23,957 nt of DNA from Desulfobacteraceae bacterium UBA2174. Its GTDB lineage: Bacteria; Desulfobacterota; Desulfobacteria; Desulfobacterales; UBA2174. Where the stretch lies: the NCBI GenBank assembly GCA_002327445.1, contig DCWA01000004.1, positions 1 through 23,957 of the forward strand. Reading direction: 5' to 3'. Below, in pieces: positions 8,101 through 15,792 of this stretch. Each line of letters begins with the position of its first letter. Positions within the stretch are counted from its first letter, which is position 1. The notes under the pieces are model-generated. The model was not told where the DNA came from, ran no database searches, and was given only the letters and a program-made list of their open reading frames with translations. Both the position numbers and the translations under genes were made by a program.

Positions 8101-10067
8101 GCGCCTTCGTTTTTGACGGGGTGAATGACTACATCCGTGTGGCCGACAGTGCCTATTTTCAAGCCAGCGACGCGACGCTGTCCGTTTGGGTGTACGGGAA
8201 AGAGGATTTTTATAAAGGACAGTATTTTCTTTCAAAAAACGGCGCCGATGGCACCAATGCACTGGGTCTTTTTACTGCCTGGGACGGCTTGTATGCACCT
8301 GGAACCGGATATCCTCATGTAAGTGGCATGGCGGGCAAGGAAAACCAGTGGATGCATCTGGCCGTGGTGCGCCGGGCGGATGTGGCCGAGTTTTACTCGA
8401 ACGGAAACTTCCTTGGTTCGGTTCAAACCGGCTATCTACAGAACAGCACCTTGCCGCTGATCATCGGAGCCCGTAGCCATGCCGACACACCTAGCCTGTC
8501 TTTTTTCAAGGGTGCATTGGACGAGTTGCGGGTGTATAATCGTCCCCTGAGTGCGTCTGAAATCGCCATTCTGGCTGACAATCCGGGGGCCGCGGTCCCG
8601 GAGCCTGCGCCCGAGCCGGAGCCTGAGCCGGATCCAGTTGTGGCGCCTGATCCAGATCCAATCGTGATACCCGTGCCAGACTCTGATTCAGGTTCGGACC
8701 CGATAGTGGAGCCAGAACCGGATCCTGTTCTCGACCCCCAACCAGATCCGGACCCCATTTTGGACCCGGAGCCTGAACCCGATCCCGACCCTGTTGTTGA
8801 CCCTTACATCATCACCGATCCAGATCAGGGAGATGTAAACCTTGACGGCACGGTGGACGGCGTTGATCTGGTTGCTGTAATGCAGGCTTTTGGCAGCAAT
8901 ACAGCCGATACAGGTTGGAATGCTGGTGTGGACCTGGACGGCAGCGGAGTTGTTGATGCCGCCGATTTAAAGCTGGCGGTTTCCAACTACGGCGCCAACG
9001 CCTATGCCGAAGGAACCCTTTTGCATATAATCACGGCTACCTCCGGCCCAGGCGGCGCCATATTCCCCGAGTCGGCGGTGCCGGTGCCCGATGGCGGGAG
9101 CCGTACTTTCTTGATAAGCCCGGAAAAAGGCTATTCCATCGATGAGGTTTTAATTGACGGCGTGGCCGTAAGCCTGATCGATAAATTTATTTTTCATTTG
9201 GATGGTGTGATTGGTGATCACACCATCGAAGTGCGTTTTGTGCCGACCCCGGAACTTGCCGATGAACTTGCCATGAGGCTGGAGTTCAACGGCGATTTCA
9301 AAGATGCTTCCGGCTGGGAAAACAATGGTGTTTCATCCTCGGACAACACACCGTCTTTTACCCGGGATCGCTACCGTAGACCAGACAAGGCGGGCCAATT
9401 CGACGGCCTCAACGATTTCGTGCGGGTCGAGGACAGCGTTGACTTCACTACTCCCGAGTATACGCTCACGGCTTGGGTTTATGGCCAAAAAGATTTTGGA
9501 ACAGCGCAGTATATCGTCTCGAAAAACAGCACTGACAGCCAAAACGCTGTTGGGATGTTTGCTTTTCGGGATTGCCTGTTTTCTTGTGGGACCGGATATC
9601 CGCATACGGCTTATTTACTAAAAGACATGGAGCAACAGTGGCTTCATTTTTCAGTGGTACGGACTATTTGGGGAGTTGAGTTTTATATCAACGGTCAGTA
9701 CCAGGGGAAAATGTTAACCAGCGCCAATACGGCAAATACCTTGGATTTGATCATTGGCGCCCGAAGCAGGGGAGAGACCATTCCCAATTATGCGTTTTTC
9801 AACGGTATCCTCGACGACGTGCGCCTTTACAACCGCCCTCTGAGCGCCGAGGAAATCGAAGGCTTTGTCAAAATGCCCGGAGATTTGAACGACGATTACA
9901 TTGTCGGTGAACCGGACCTTCTTCTATTGGCGCAAGCCTATGGATCAATTGACGGCGATGGGAACTGGAACCCCTCCGGGGACTTCGATGGAAACGGCCA
10001 AATCGATATGGCCGATCTGGTCTGGGCGGTGTGGGGATTTGATGTTAGCCGAAAGAACGCTCAATAA
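5157..10067 (+). CDS. Secreted pectate lyase-like protein with TSP3, LamG and dockerin modules
   Basis: This 1636-residue protein has a signal peptide (residues 1-29, ending AIAG) and an AGAGAGG ribosome site six bases before ATG 5157. A PL1 pectate-lyase-like beta-helix begins near residue 80 (AFPGAEGFG, then TTGGRGG). Residues about 263-388 are calcium-binding type-3 (TSP3-like) repeats such as DADGDGMLDYWES, DLDGDGVTNFNE and DSDGDGLADWWE. The lyase fold then resumes with ISLHHNFFAHH near 402. Another acidic repeat lies near 598 and Ig/cadherin-like regions lie at about 690-850. Next come a bacterial repeat (860-937), a LamG domain (945-1140), a Pro/Asp/Glu linker (1144-1222), a dockerin-like pair (1225-1283), a second repeat (1289-1362), a second LamG (1368-1575) and a second dockerin (1574-1632). 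It presumably binds and cleaves acidic polysaccharide outside the cell. The gene is monocistronic: a riboswitch with terminator precedes it and another terminator follows. The substrate is unknown. Confidence 0.85.
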   Translation: MSRKIWNLFIAISLSGIVLAFIGQTAIAGSDPAKILGQIGDITVKEGELIDLSLEAPVGFGPEVKWTVSGLPQDAAFFEVPAFPGAEGFGAATTGGRGGRVVKVTNLDRDGPGSLKAALELNEPRIIVFDVSGVIDGSLMTGEWLRYKSGRLYTANAPLTIAGQTAPGAGVTLNAMLSMYNSDGGTAADNAILRFLRLRSPFFRGAEGDTLRAGGNRLIFDHVSGAWGTDENFDFSNLRNATIQWSGVEEAAGYGGPWEVFADADGDGMLDYWESKVRDSSTTDAVKDIALHIKPNEDLDGDGVTNFNECKNGTNPLVAGAPADPEWMVNYDSDGDGLADWWEMLAVNQSATDNLISLASIRPEDDLDGDLASNREEYLAGTSPLVKPEHNFGMILGYKGKNISLHHNFFAHHKIRTPLSGVEVLDHRNNVIYNADLGVTWHPLTMNEQRPGERFKTNLVGNYFKAGPNSPKTINIPTYFYPFIGGSDSMIYAGSNYFDMIDDPKGYLDIFDSNRRRGLFDGGLDQKVGEMFPAPGFQTHPAQTAYELVLAHAGTLPRDAVTARNVSEISGRTGKWGKEAPASGLMEGLDPEDPPTDSDDDGMPDEWETAVVRMPDGRVVNRAAMLNPQDGSDYNRIVKSGESVLVFNGVAIDGTQDRYKGYTYIEYYINELADQLMLEKLGAAGYDETALPGYGQTPTPGLSWMPGYAQAGTYDVVITASDGTRTESETVRIVVGDNNLKPYIYAAMYTQAGTSLSTFQANKIEAGRTLWFEFYVTEPDGQNYTVDVTNLPAGATVTNTGRQNTTLKGDSTFDVYVFEWTPTAQDVGWSDTLRITATDTSGQTATQDFILQVVAPSAALHTISATAAAGGSITPSGQITVQEGDDKMFTILSQPGYIVSDILIDGVSTGLVGVGAYLLENIAQDRTIQVKFAQQTNSIGGWVTKLDFSGNMQDSSGLGNHGSASGDSAPQLTNDRFGNPASAFVFDGVNDYIRVADSAYFQASDATLSVWVYGKEDFYKGQYFLSKNGADGTNALGLFTAWDGLYAPGTGYPHVSGMAGKENQWMHLAVVRRADVAEFYSNGNFLGSVQTGYLQNSTLPLIIGARSHADTPSLSFFKGALDELRVYNRPLSASEIAILADNPGAAVPEPAPEPEPEPDPVVAPDPDPIVIPVPDSDSGSDPIVEPEPDPVLDPQPDPDPILDPEPEPDPDPVVDPYIITDPDQGDVNLDGTVDGVDLVAVMQAFGSNTADTGWNAGVDLDGSGVVDAADLKLAVSNYGANAYAEGTLLHIITATSGPGGAIFPESAVPVPDGGSRTFLISPEKGYSIDEVLIDGVAVSLIDKFIFHLDGVIGDHTIEVRFVPTPELADELAMRLEFNGDFKDASGWENNGVSSSDNTPSFTRDRYRRPDKAGQFDGLNDFVRVEDSVDFTTPEYTLTAWVYGQKDFGTAQYIVSKNSTDSQNAVGMFAFRDCLFSCGTGYPHTAYLLKDMEQQWLHFSVVRTIWGVEFYINGQYQGKMLTSANTANTLDLIIGARSRGETIPNYAFFNGILDDVRLYNRPLSAEEIEGFVKMPGDLNDDYIVGEPDLLLLAQAYGSIDGDGNWNPSGDFDGNGQIDMADLVWAVWGFDVSRKNAQ

Positions 10068-10133
10068 CTGGTCTTAAAAAATTTTATGATAAATCAGCTT
10101 TTCTTTTAGCTCGAATTCTAAAACTTAACCTTG

Positions 10134-10182
10134 ACGGCAGGATCCTGGATGATGTTTTATTACCGTGTTCCTGCCGTTTTTA
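10134..10182 (+). terminator. Intrinsic terminator after the secreted lyase
   Basis: ACGGCAGGA (10134-10142) pairs perfectly with TCCTGCCGT (10169-10177) across a 26-base loop, followed by a T run to 10181. It lies 66 bases past the stop codon. The rest of 10068-10290 shows no gene or other clear element. Confidence 0.75.
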
Positions 10183-10290
10183 TTGGCTGTTGGCGATTCG
10201 GCGATGACCGCGTCGGTGTCTGATTTTATCCAAAAGATTGTCCAAAATGTTTAATCCTCTTGGTCTACAGGTTGATTCGGCCAGGCGGAA

Positions 10291-12468
10291 ATGGGCGGCG
10301 CGATAAACATGAAAAGGGCATTCAGCAGTATACTGGGCGGGATCGGGCCGACGCCTCTGGTGCCGATAGCGCGACTGGCCAACAACAAGAAAGTGACTGT
10401 CCTCGCCAAGGTGGAAGGTTTCAACCCCGGAGGATCGATCAAGTTCAGGCCGGCGCTTTTCATGATCGAGGCGGCGGAAAAGCGGGGCGATCTTGACAAG
10501 AGCAAGACCGTGCTGGAGGCCACTAGCGGAAACACGGGCATCGGGCTTGCCCTGGTATGCGCCGTGAAAGGGTATCGACTGCGTCTGGCCATGTCCGAAT
10601 CGGCCAGCGAGGAGCGCAAGACCATCCTGCGGGCCTACGGCGCCGAGCTGGTGCTGACTCCGTCATCTCTGGGGACCGATGGGGCCATCGAATACGTGTA
10701 CAACCTTGCCAGGGAGGCGCCGGACAGATATTTTCTCGTGGACCAGTACAACAATCCGGACAACTGGCGGTCGCACTACGAGACGACGGCACCGGAAATC
10801 CTGGCGCAGACCGGGGGGCGGTTGGACGCGGTCGTGGTGTGCCTGGGAACCACTGGAACGATCATGGGGATTGCCCGGCGCTTCAAGGAGGAAAAGCCGA
10901 AGGTCCGGATCGTTGCCATCGAACCCAACCCGGGCCACAAGATCCAGGGCCTCAAAAATATGAAGGAATCCTACAAGCCCGGGATTTTCGATGAAAGCCT
11001 GGTCGACGAGGTGATCCATGTCACCGATCAAGAGGCCTTTGACACTACCCGCCGGCTGGCTCACATGGAGGGGCTTTTCGTGGGGATCAGTTCCGGCGCC
11101 GCGGTGGCCGGGGCCTTGAAGCTCGCCAAGGACCTGAAAAGCGGCACCGTGGTGACAATCTTACCCGATTTTGGTGAGCGGTACCTGAGCACGCCCGTTT
11201 TCAGGAAAGATCGTACCGATGACCGCAAGGCGGGGCCATTCATTTACAACACGCTGGCGCGAAAAAAGGAGCCACTGCAGACAACGGCCGGCAAAAAGAT
11301 CCGCATGTATACCTGCGGACCCACCGTGGACAGTTACATGCACCTGGGCTTGTGCCGGCGATTCGTGACAGCCGACATCGTTCGCCGGTATCTTGAATAC
11401 AAGGGTCTGGAAGTTTACCACGTCATCAACATCACAGACTTGGACGATCGCACTATCACTGCCGCCGAGGAGGCGGGAATCCCACTGGCCAGGTTGACCG
11501 AAACTTATTTGCAAGCTTTCTGGGAAGACGGAGACCAGCTGAACTTGCGTCGTGCCTCGGTATACCCGCGTGTTACCGAAAACATTGACGAAATGATCGC
11601 ATTGGCCGGCAAGTTGGTCCAAAACGGTACTGCCTACGAAAAATTCCGGTCGGTTTATTTCGACGTGACCCGTTTTCGAAATTACGGAAAGCTGTCCGGC
11701 ATCGATCCCGGCAAGGTAAGGCCTGGCGTGACCGTGGATATGGACCAGTATGATAAAAATCACCCTGGAGATTTCACTCTTTTCAAGCGGGCCACGCTGA
11801 ATGAATTGAAGCAGGGCATCTGCTACCCGACCGAATGGGGCAACGGCAGGCCGGGTTGGCACTTGGAGTGCCCGGCGATTGCGTTGAAGTATTTGGGAGA
11901 AAGCTTTGACATCCACACGGGTGACGCTAATCTAATATTTCCGCATCATGAAAACGAAATCGCTGTTGCCGAGGCGTGCACCGGCAAACAGCTCTGCCGC
12001 TTCTGGATTCATAATGCGCCGGTATTGTACCAGGGCAAAATGATGTCGGACCAGTCCGAAGAAGTCGTTACGCTTCGAGATTTGCTGGACAAAGGATACA
12101 GTGGGCGACAGGTACGATATTATTTGCTCACCAACCACTATCGGAAAGCGCTCAATTTTTCCTACGAAAGCCTGGACGCCTTTTGCAAGGCGATGAAAAA
12201 GGTGGATGCTTTGGTGGCGATGCTGCCGGAAGCCCGACCCAAAAAGCATGGAGCTGCCATGAATGCATTGGCCAAGGAAGCCATTCGCGGTTTCGAGGCC
12301 GCCCTGGAGGACGATTTCAACACGCCAAAGGCTGTGGCGGTGCTGTTTGAGGTGATCAGGAAAGTCAACAATGGGGGCCTGACCAAAGGAGACAGGGAAG
12401 ATATCGCCGCCGCCCTGCGGCGGATGGACACGGTTTTGGGCGTGCTGAATGATGCCGAGGCCGCTTGA
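10291..12468 (+). CDS. Cysteine synthase fused to a degenerate cysteinyl-tRNA synthetase domain
   Basis: This 725-residue protein has two halves. Residues 1 to about 305 are a PLP-dependent cysteine synthase of the CysK/CysM type: NPGGSIKFR with the PLP lysine K51, the TSGNTG substrate loop, the GTTGTIMG phosphate loop, and GISSGAA. From about residue 317 it is a class I cysteinyl-tRNA synthetase-like domain. The zinc ligands are kept: C342 in YTCGPTV, C527 in WHLEC, and H552/H553 and E556 in FPHHENE. The signature motifs are altered, however: HIGH reads HLGL (351-354) and KMSKS reads MMSDQ (584-588), losing both lysines. O-acetylserine sulfhydrylase activity is plausible. tRNA charging is doubtful, and a cysteine-activating ligase or a regulatory role is possible. 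The start is uncertain: ATG 10291 and ATG 10309 are both possible, each with a weak ribosome site. Confidence 0.85.
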   Translation: MGGAINMKRAFSSILGGIGPTPLVPIARLANNKKVTVLAKVEGFNPGGSIKFRPALFMIEAAEKRGDLDKSKTVLEATSGNTGIGLALVCAVKGYRLRLAMSESASEERKTILRAYGAELVLTPSSLGTDGAIEYVYNLAREAPDRYFLVDQYNNPDNWRSHYETTAPEILAQTGGRLDAVVVCLGTTGTIMGIARRFKEEKPKVRIVAIEPNPGHKIQGLKNMKESYKPGIFDESLVDEVIHVTDQEAFDTTRRLAHMEGLFVGISSGAAVAGALKLAKDLKSGTVVTILPDFGERYLSTPVFRKDRTDDRKAGPFIYNTLARKKEPLQTTAGKKIRMYTCGPTVDSYMHLGLCRRFVTADIVRRYLEYKGLEVYHVINITDLDDRTITAAEEAGIPLARLTETYLQAFWEDGDQLNLRRASVYPRVTENIDEMIALAGKLVQNGTAYEKFRSVYFDVTRFRNYGKLSGIDPGKVRPGVTVDMDQYDKNHPGDFTLFKRATLNELKQGICYPTEWGNGRPGWHLECPAIALKYLGESFDIHTGDANLIFPHHENEIAVAEACTGKQLCRFWIHNAPVLYQGKMMSDQSEEVVTLRDLLDKGYSGRQVRYYLLTNHYRKALNFSYESLDAFCKAMKKVDALVAMLPEARPKKHGAAMNALAKEAIRGFEAALEDDFNTPKAVAVLFEVIRKVNNGGLTKGDREDIAAALRRMDTVLGVLNDAEAA

Positions 12469-12538
12469 GGAAAGGAAAGGCCTGGGCCGGAAAGATTTTT
12501 TTTCAGAAGCCATTGCGCCTCGTTGAGAGGCGTTTTGC

Positions 12539-13516
12539 ATGAGACGATGTTTTTTATACTTGATTGCCGGCAGTTGCCTGTTGCTGCTGTTTTCTGCCGG
12601 CCCCGGGAGTTTTGCCGTCAGATCCTTGCGTTATGTCTGGAACCTGGGCCATATCGTGGCCTTTGCCGCCTTTTGTATGCTGCTTTTGGACCATTGGCAA
12701 GGCTTGGCGGGAAAAACTTTTTTTCCTCAGATGGAGATTCTGCTCCTCTTTGGCCTGATTGCCGGGGGCTTGGTGGAGGTTGTGCAGGCGGCAACGGGCG
12801 GGGACTGCTCCTGGTCGGATCTGGGCCGGGATTTGATTGGCTGCCTGACCGCGAGCGCTTTTTTTTCGGGCCGGCGGCTGATGCTGAATAAAGCGGTGAG
12901 GTGGCGCGTTCAGGCCGCCACCATTGGATTGGTGATCCTGGCCGCTGTTCCTCTGTTGCTATCCTTGGCCGACGAAGCCATGGCTCGACGCCAATTTCCG
13001 ATTTTAGGCGGCTTTGAATGCCCTTTGGAGATTGATCGTTGGGAGGGCGACGCTCGGTTGGCTATAGATCATGGAATTTTTGCCACCGGAAAGGCGTCTC
13101 TGAAGATGGAATTGAACACCACGCGCTATTCGGGGGCTACGCTCAAGTATTTTCCGGGAGACTGGCAGGGATACCAGGCATTGCGTTTCGCGATTTTCAA
13201 CCCGGAGGCCGTGCCGCTGAAGATCATGTGCAAAGTCGCCGATCGAGCGCATGACAGGTCCGGTCATCGATACAAGGACCGTTTCAATGGATCCTTTGAG
13301 CTGAATTGCGGGTGGAACCGTATTCTTGTTCCCATGGCGGATATCGAAGCCGCGCCGAAAAAAAGGAAAATGGACCTGCGGCAGGTGACGCAGGTGAGTC
13401 TTTTTGCGGCGGGATTGAAGCGGAACAGAATCATCTATTTGGACGACGTGCGGCTGATGAGGGAAACTACAGGAAGTTGGGAAGATAAGAAAAACGAAAA
13501 ACCATTCTCGCGCTAA
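12539..13516 (+). CDS. VanZ-like membrane protein with C-terminal beta-rich domain
   Basis: This 325-residue protein has about four membrane helices (near 5-22, 32-52, 66-108 in part, and 124-144). The stretch GLVEVVQAATGGDCSWSDLG, continuing RDLIG, matches the VanZ family signature (E-Q-R-S-D-N/L-G pattern). Residues about 155-312 form a soluble beta-rich domain with an YSGATLKYFPGDWQGYQALR segment and the ending IIYLDDVRL. This resembles galactose-binding or CBM-like jelly rolls often found after VanZ in exopolysaccharide loci, and would face the periplasm. The function of VanZ proteins is unclear. The ribosome site GAGAGG (12525-12530) lies in a 6-bp hairpin (12516-12532) that could also act as a weak terminator for the upstream gene. 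The last few codons and the stop (13514-13516) fall inside a repeat element. Confidence 0.75.
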   Translation: MRRCFLYLIAGSCLLLLFSAGPGSFAVRSLRYVWNLGHIVAFAAFCMLLLDHWQGLAGKTFFPQMEILLLFGLIAGGLVEVVQAATGGDCSWSDLGRDLIGCLTASAFFSGRRLMLNKAVRWRVQAATIGLVILAAVPLLLSLADEAMARRQFPILGGFECPLEIDRWEGDARLAIDHGIFATGKASLKMELNTTRYSGATLKYFPGDWQGYQALRFAIFNPEAVPLKIMCKVADRAHDRSGHRYKDRFNGSFELNCGWNRILVPMADIEAAPKKRKMDLRQVTQVSLFAAGLKRNRIIYLDDVRLMRETTGSWEDKKNEKPFSR

Positions 13517-13531
13517 GACGCCTGTACAGCA
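13503..13531 (+). repeat. Partial 'TCTCGCG..AAGACGC' repeat at the VanZ gene end
   Basis: ATTCTCGCGCTAAGACGC is a partial copy of the repeat family found again at 13589, 13721 (inverted), 15612, 17030 and 17384 (inverted). Its TAA supplies the stop codon of the VanZ-like gene. Confidence 0.7.
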
Positions 13532-13588
13532 AAAAGATGAGAAATTGAGAGGTTTGGAAGATAAGAAAAAATTAAAAAGCAAAGAATA

Positions 13589-13648
13589 TTCTCGCGCAAA
13601 GACGCAAAGGCGCAAAGAACTGCTGGGTATGAGGGCGCTTTGTGCCAA
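13589..13648 (+). repeat. 'TCTCGCGCAAAGACGC' repeat copy
   Basis: TTCTCGCGCAAAGACGCAAA leads into GGCGCAAAGAAC and, after a variable part, GGGCGCTTTGTGCC. It matches the copy at 15612-15696 in both the core and the GGCGCTTTG tail. With the inverted copy at 13721-13751 it could form a large stem-loop. The intergenic segment 13517-13781 holds only these repeats and an ACCCGC-acca-GCGGGT hairpin (13680-13695). Confidence 0.75.
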
Positions 13649-13720
13649 AAGGCGAAAAATTTCCAAATACGTTCTTTTTACCCGCACCAGCGGGTCTCAA
13701 AATGGTTTTTGTCCTTGTCT

Positions 13721-13751
13721 TTCTTGGCGCCTTGGCGTCTTGGCGCGAGAA
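13721..13751 (-). repeat. Inverted copy of the 'TCTCGCGCCAAGACGC' repeat
   Basis: Read on the minus strand this is TTCTCGCGCCAAGACGCCAA followed by GGCGCCAAGAA, the same core as 15612-15642. It ends 20 bases before the ribosome site of the sugar dehydrogenase. Confidence 0.75.
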
Positions 13752-13781
13752 TTTTTTTTACCTCAATCTCGGAGAAAACGA

Positions 13782-15596
13782 ATGAAAAAAGCGGTAACAG
13801 CGGAAATCAAGGATCAGGATCTATCGGTATCCCCCGACGGCGAGCGCTTTGTGCTGCCGGCGGAAAATGACTATGCGGCCGAAAACCGGCGGCTCGAAAC
13901 CCTGGTCGCCGAGCAGCGCGCCCTAGGCCGGGAGATCGTGGTGGTGATGGGGGTCGGCTTCGTGGGCGCGGTGATGGCCGGGGTGGTGGCCGACAGCGCC
14001 GACAAGGCCACCGGTGCGCCGCTGTATTTCGTCATCGGCATGCAGCGGCCAAGCAGCCGTTCTTATTGGAAGATTCCGTATCTCAACCGCGGCGTGGCGC
14101 CCGTGGAGGCCGAGGACCCGGAGGTGGCGCCGCTCATCGCGCGTTGCGTCAACGAGAAGAAGACCCTCACGGCTTCCTTTTCCTATGATGCCCTGGCCCT
14201 GGCCGATGTCGTGGTGGTGGACGTGCAGTGCGACTACCACAAGAACACGCTGGGCGACGTGCGCAACGGGCACGCCGAGATCAAGGCCCTGGAAGAGAGC
14301 CTGAAAGTGATCGGCGAAAAGATCGCCCCGCACTGTCTGGTGCTCATCGAAACCACCGTTCCGCCGGGCACCACCGAGTACGTGGCCTACCCGATTTTGA
14401 AAAAGGCGTTCGAAGCCCGGGGGCTAAAAATTCACCACAGAGACACAGAGAACACAGAGAAAACCAAGGAACCTGGGGCATTGAACCCTGAACCTCGCGC
14501 AGCGGCAAGCCTGAACCGGGAACCGGGAACCGGGAACCTTGAACCGGGAACCCTGAACCTTGAACGCGCCCCAATCGCGGCCGAGCCGCTTTTGGCCCAC
14601 AGCTACGAGCGGGTGATGCCGGGGCGCCATTACGTGGCCTCGATCCGCGACTTCTGGCGGGTGTGCTCCGGGGTCAACGCCGAGGCCCGCGACAAGGTGG
14701 TGCGGTTCCTGGGCAACGTGCTCAACGTGGAAAAATTTCCGCTCACCGTGCTGGACCGGCCCATCGAAAGCGAAACGGCCAAGATCGTGGAAAACTCGTA
14801 CCGGGCCACCATCCTGGCCTTTCTGGACGAGTGGAGCCGTTTTTCAGAGCGCAACGGGGTGGACCTGATCAAGGTCATCGAGGCGATCAAGGTGCGGCCC
14901 ACCCACGACAACATGATCTTCCCCGGCCCGGGCATCGGCGGCTACTGTTTGCCCAAGGACGGCGGCCTGGGGGTTTGGGCCTACAACACGCTGATGGGCT
15001 TCGAGGACGACATTTTCAAGATTACCCCGCTGGCCATCGACATCAACGACACCCGCTCGTTGCACGTGGCCCAACTGGTGCGCGACGCCCTGCGCAACAT
15101 GGGCCGTATCGTGGCGGCCTCCAAAGTGGCCGTTCTCGGCGCGTCTTATCGGCAGGACGTGGGTGACACGCGCTACAGCGGCTCGGAGATCATCGTGCGC
15201 AAGATCGCAGAGATGGGCGGGGACGTGGTGGTCCACGATCCGTATGTTAAGCATTGGTGGGAATTCGAGAAGCAAGAGAGCTACCCGGCGCCGGGCAAAA
15301 GTTGGGCTCGGTTTTTCCGCAACCAGGAAGAGTTGAGCGGCCTGCGCATCGCCGGCAGCGTGGCCGAGGCCCTGCGGGGGGTGGATGCGATGGTGCTGGC
15401 CGTTCCGCACGCCGAGTACCTGGCGCTGACGCCCGAGCAGGTGGTGGCGATGATCGGCGGCCAGGCGGCGGTGGTGGACTGCTTCGGGATTTTGAAGGAC
15501 GACCAGATCCGGCGCTACTTCGAGCTGGGCTGCGAGGTCAAGGGGCTGGGCCGGGGGCATATCCAGCGGATCAAGGAAAGGGTGAGGAAAGGCTGA
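13782..15596 (+). CDS. UDP-glucose/GDP-mannose dehydrogenase family nucleotide-sugar dehydrogenase
   Basis: I place the start at ATG 13782 (604 residues) because GGAGA (13771-13775) is seven bases upstream. The open frame running back to 13545 passes through repeat DNA, so it is unlikely to be coding. The NAD-binding Rossmann motif is GVGFVG (G57, G59, G62), the central dimer helix follows near residue 330, and the catalytic cysteine is C389 in GPGIGGYCLPKD. The C-terminal UDP-binding domain begins near VAVLGASYRQDVGDTRYSGS. These enzymes oxidise the C6 hydroxyl of NDP-hexoses to the carboxylate, giving uronic acid precursors for capsule or EPS. The exact sugar cannot be assigned. Residues about 217-262 are a repeat-derived in-frame insertion not expected in the family, placed between KKAFEARGL and PLLAHSYERVMPG. 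An unusual 50-residue extension precedes the Rossmann fold. Confidence 0.88.
   Translation: MKKAVTAEIKDQDLSVSPDGERFVLPAENDYAAENRRLETLVAEQRALGREIVVVMGVGFVGAVMAGVVADSADKATGAPLYFVIGMQRPSSRSYWKIPYLNRGVAPVEAEDPEVAPLIARCVNEKKTLTASFSYDALALADVVVVDVQCDYHKNTLGDVRNGHAEIKALEESLKVIGEKIAPHCLVLIETTVPPGTTEYVAYPILKKAFEARGLKIHHRDTENTEKTKEPGALNPEPRAAASLNREPGTGNLEPGTLNLERAPIAAEPLLAHSYERVMPGRHYVASIRDFWRVCSGVNAEARDKVVRFLGNVLNVEKFPLTVLDRPIESETAKIVENSYRATILAFLDEWSRFSERNGVDLIKVIEAIKVRPTHDNMIFPGPGIGGYCLPKDGGLGVWAYNTLMGFEDDIFKITPLAIDINDTRSLHVAQLVRDALRNMGRIVAASKVAVLGASYRQDVGDTRYSGSEIIVRKIAEMGGDVVVHDPYVKHWWEFEKQESYPAPGKSWARFFRNQEELSGLRIAGSVAEALRGVDAMVLAVPHAEYLALTPEQVVAMIGGQAAVVDCFGILKDDQIRRYFELGCEVKGLGRGHIQRIKERVRKG
14431..14570 (+). 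repeat. Repeat DNA inserted in frame inside the sugar dehydrogenase
   Basis: The segment opens with the dispersed CACCACAGAGACACAGAG repeat (another copy is at 4688). It continues with a degenerate array of GAACC-type units (GGGAACC, TTGAACC, CTGAACC) up to about 14566. It is translated as a low-complexity stretch containing HRDTENTEKTK and repeated LEPGT/NLE motifs. The length is about 138 bases, a multiple of three within the uncertainty of its borders. Confidence 0.85.
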
Positions 15597-15611
15597 ATCT
15601 GGGAAAATCGA

Positions 15612-15696
15612 TTCTCGCGCCAAGACGCAAAGGCGCCAAGAACGGCAATGGATAGATGGGCGCTTTGCGCAGGTGGGAGCAGGAAGTTGAGAAGTT
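15612..15696 (+). repeat. Repeat copy left of the TIGR03790 gene
   Basis: TTCTCGCGCCAAGACGCAAA is followed by GGCGCCAAGAAC, a variable part, GGGCGCTTTGCGC, and GGTGGGAGCAGGAAGTTGAG. The copy at 17030-17115 has the same order of blocks and orientation, so the two flank the gene between them as direct repeats. No gene is seen in 15597-15792. Confidence 0.8.
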
Positions 15697-15792
15697 TGCA
15701 AGCTGAGAGCTTTCGAGGCTGAGATGTTGGGATGGTCAGAAGATAAACCAAAGAATCGGATATTGGCAACCTCCGAACTTCCTATTTTTTCA

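Noticed and set aside
13545..13781. Possible 79-residue N-terminal extension of the sugar dehydrogenase
   Set aside because: It is translated from two inverted repeat copies, whereas ATG 13782 has a good ribosome site and leads directly into the family sequence.
15724..15792. Upstream ATG for the TIGR03790 gene
   Set aside because: It would place 23 extra, partly repeat-derived residues before the signal peptide.
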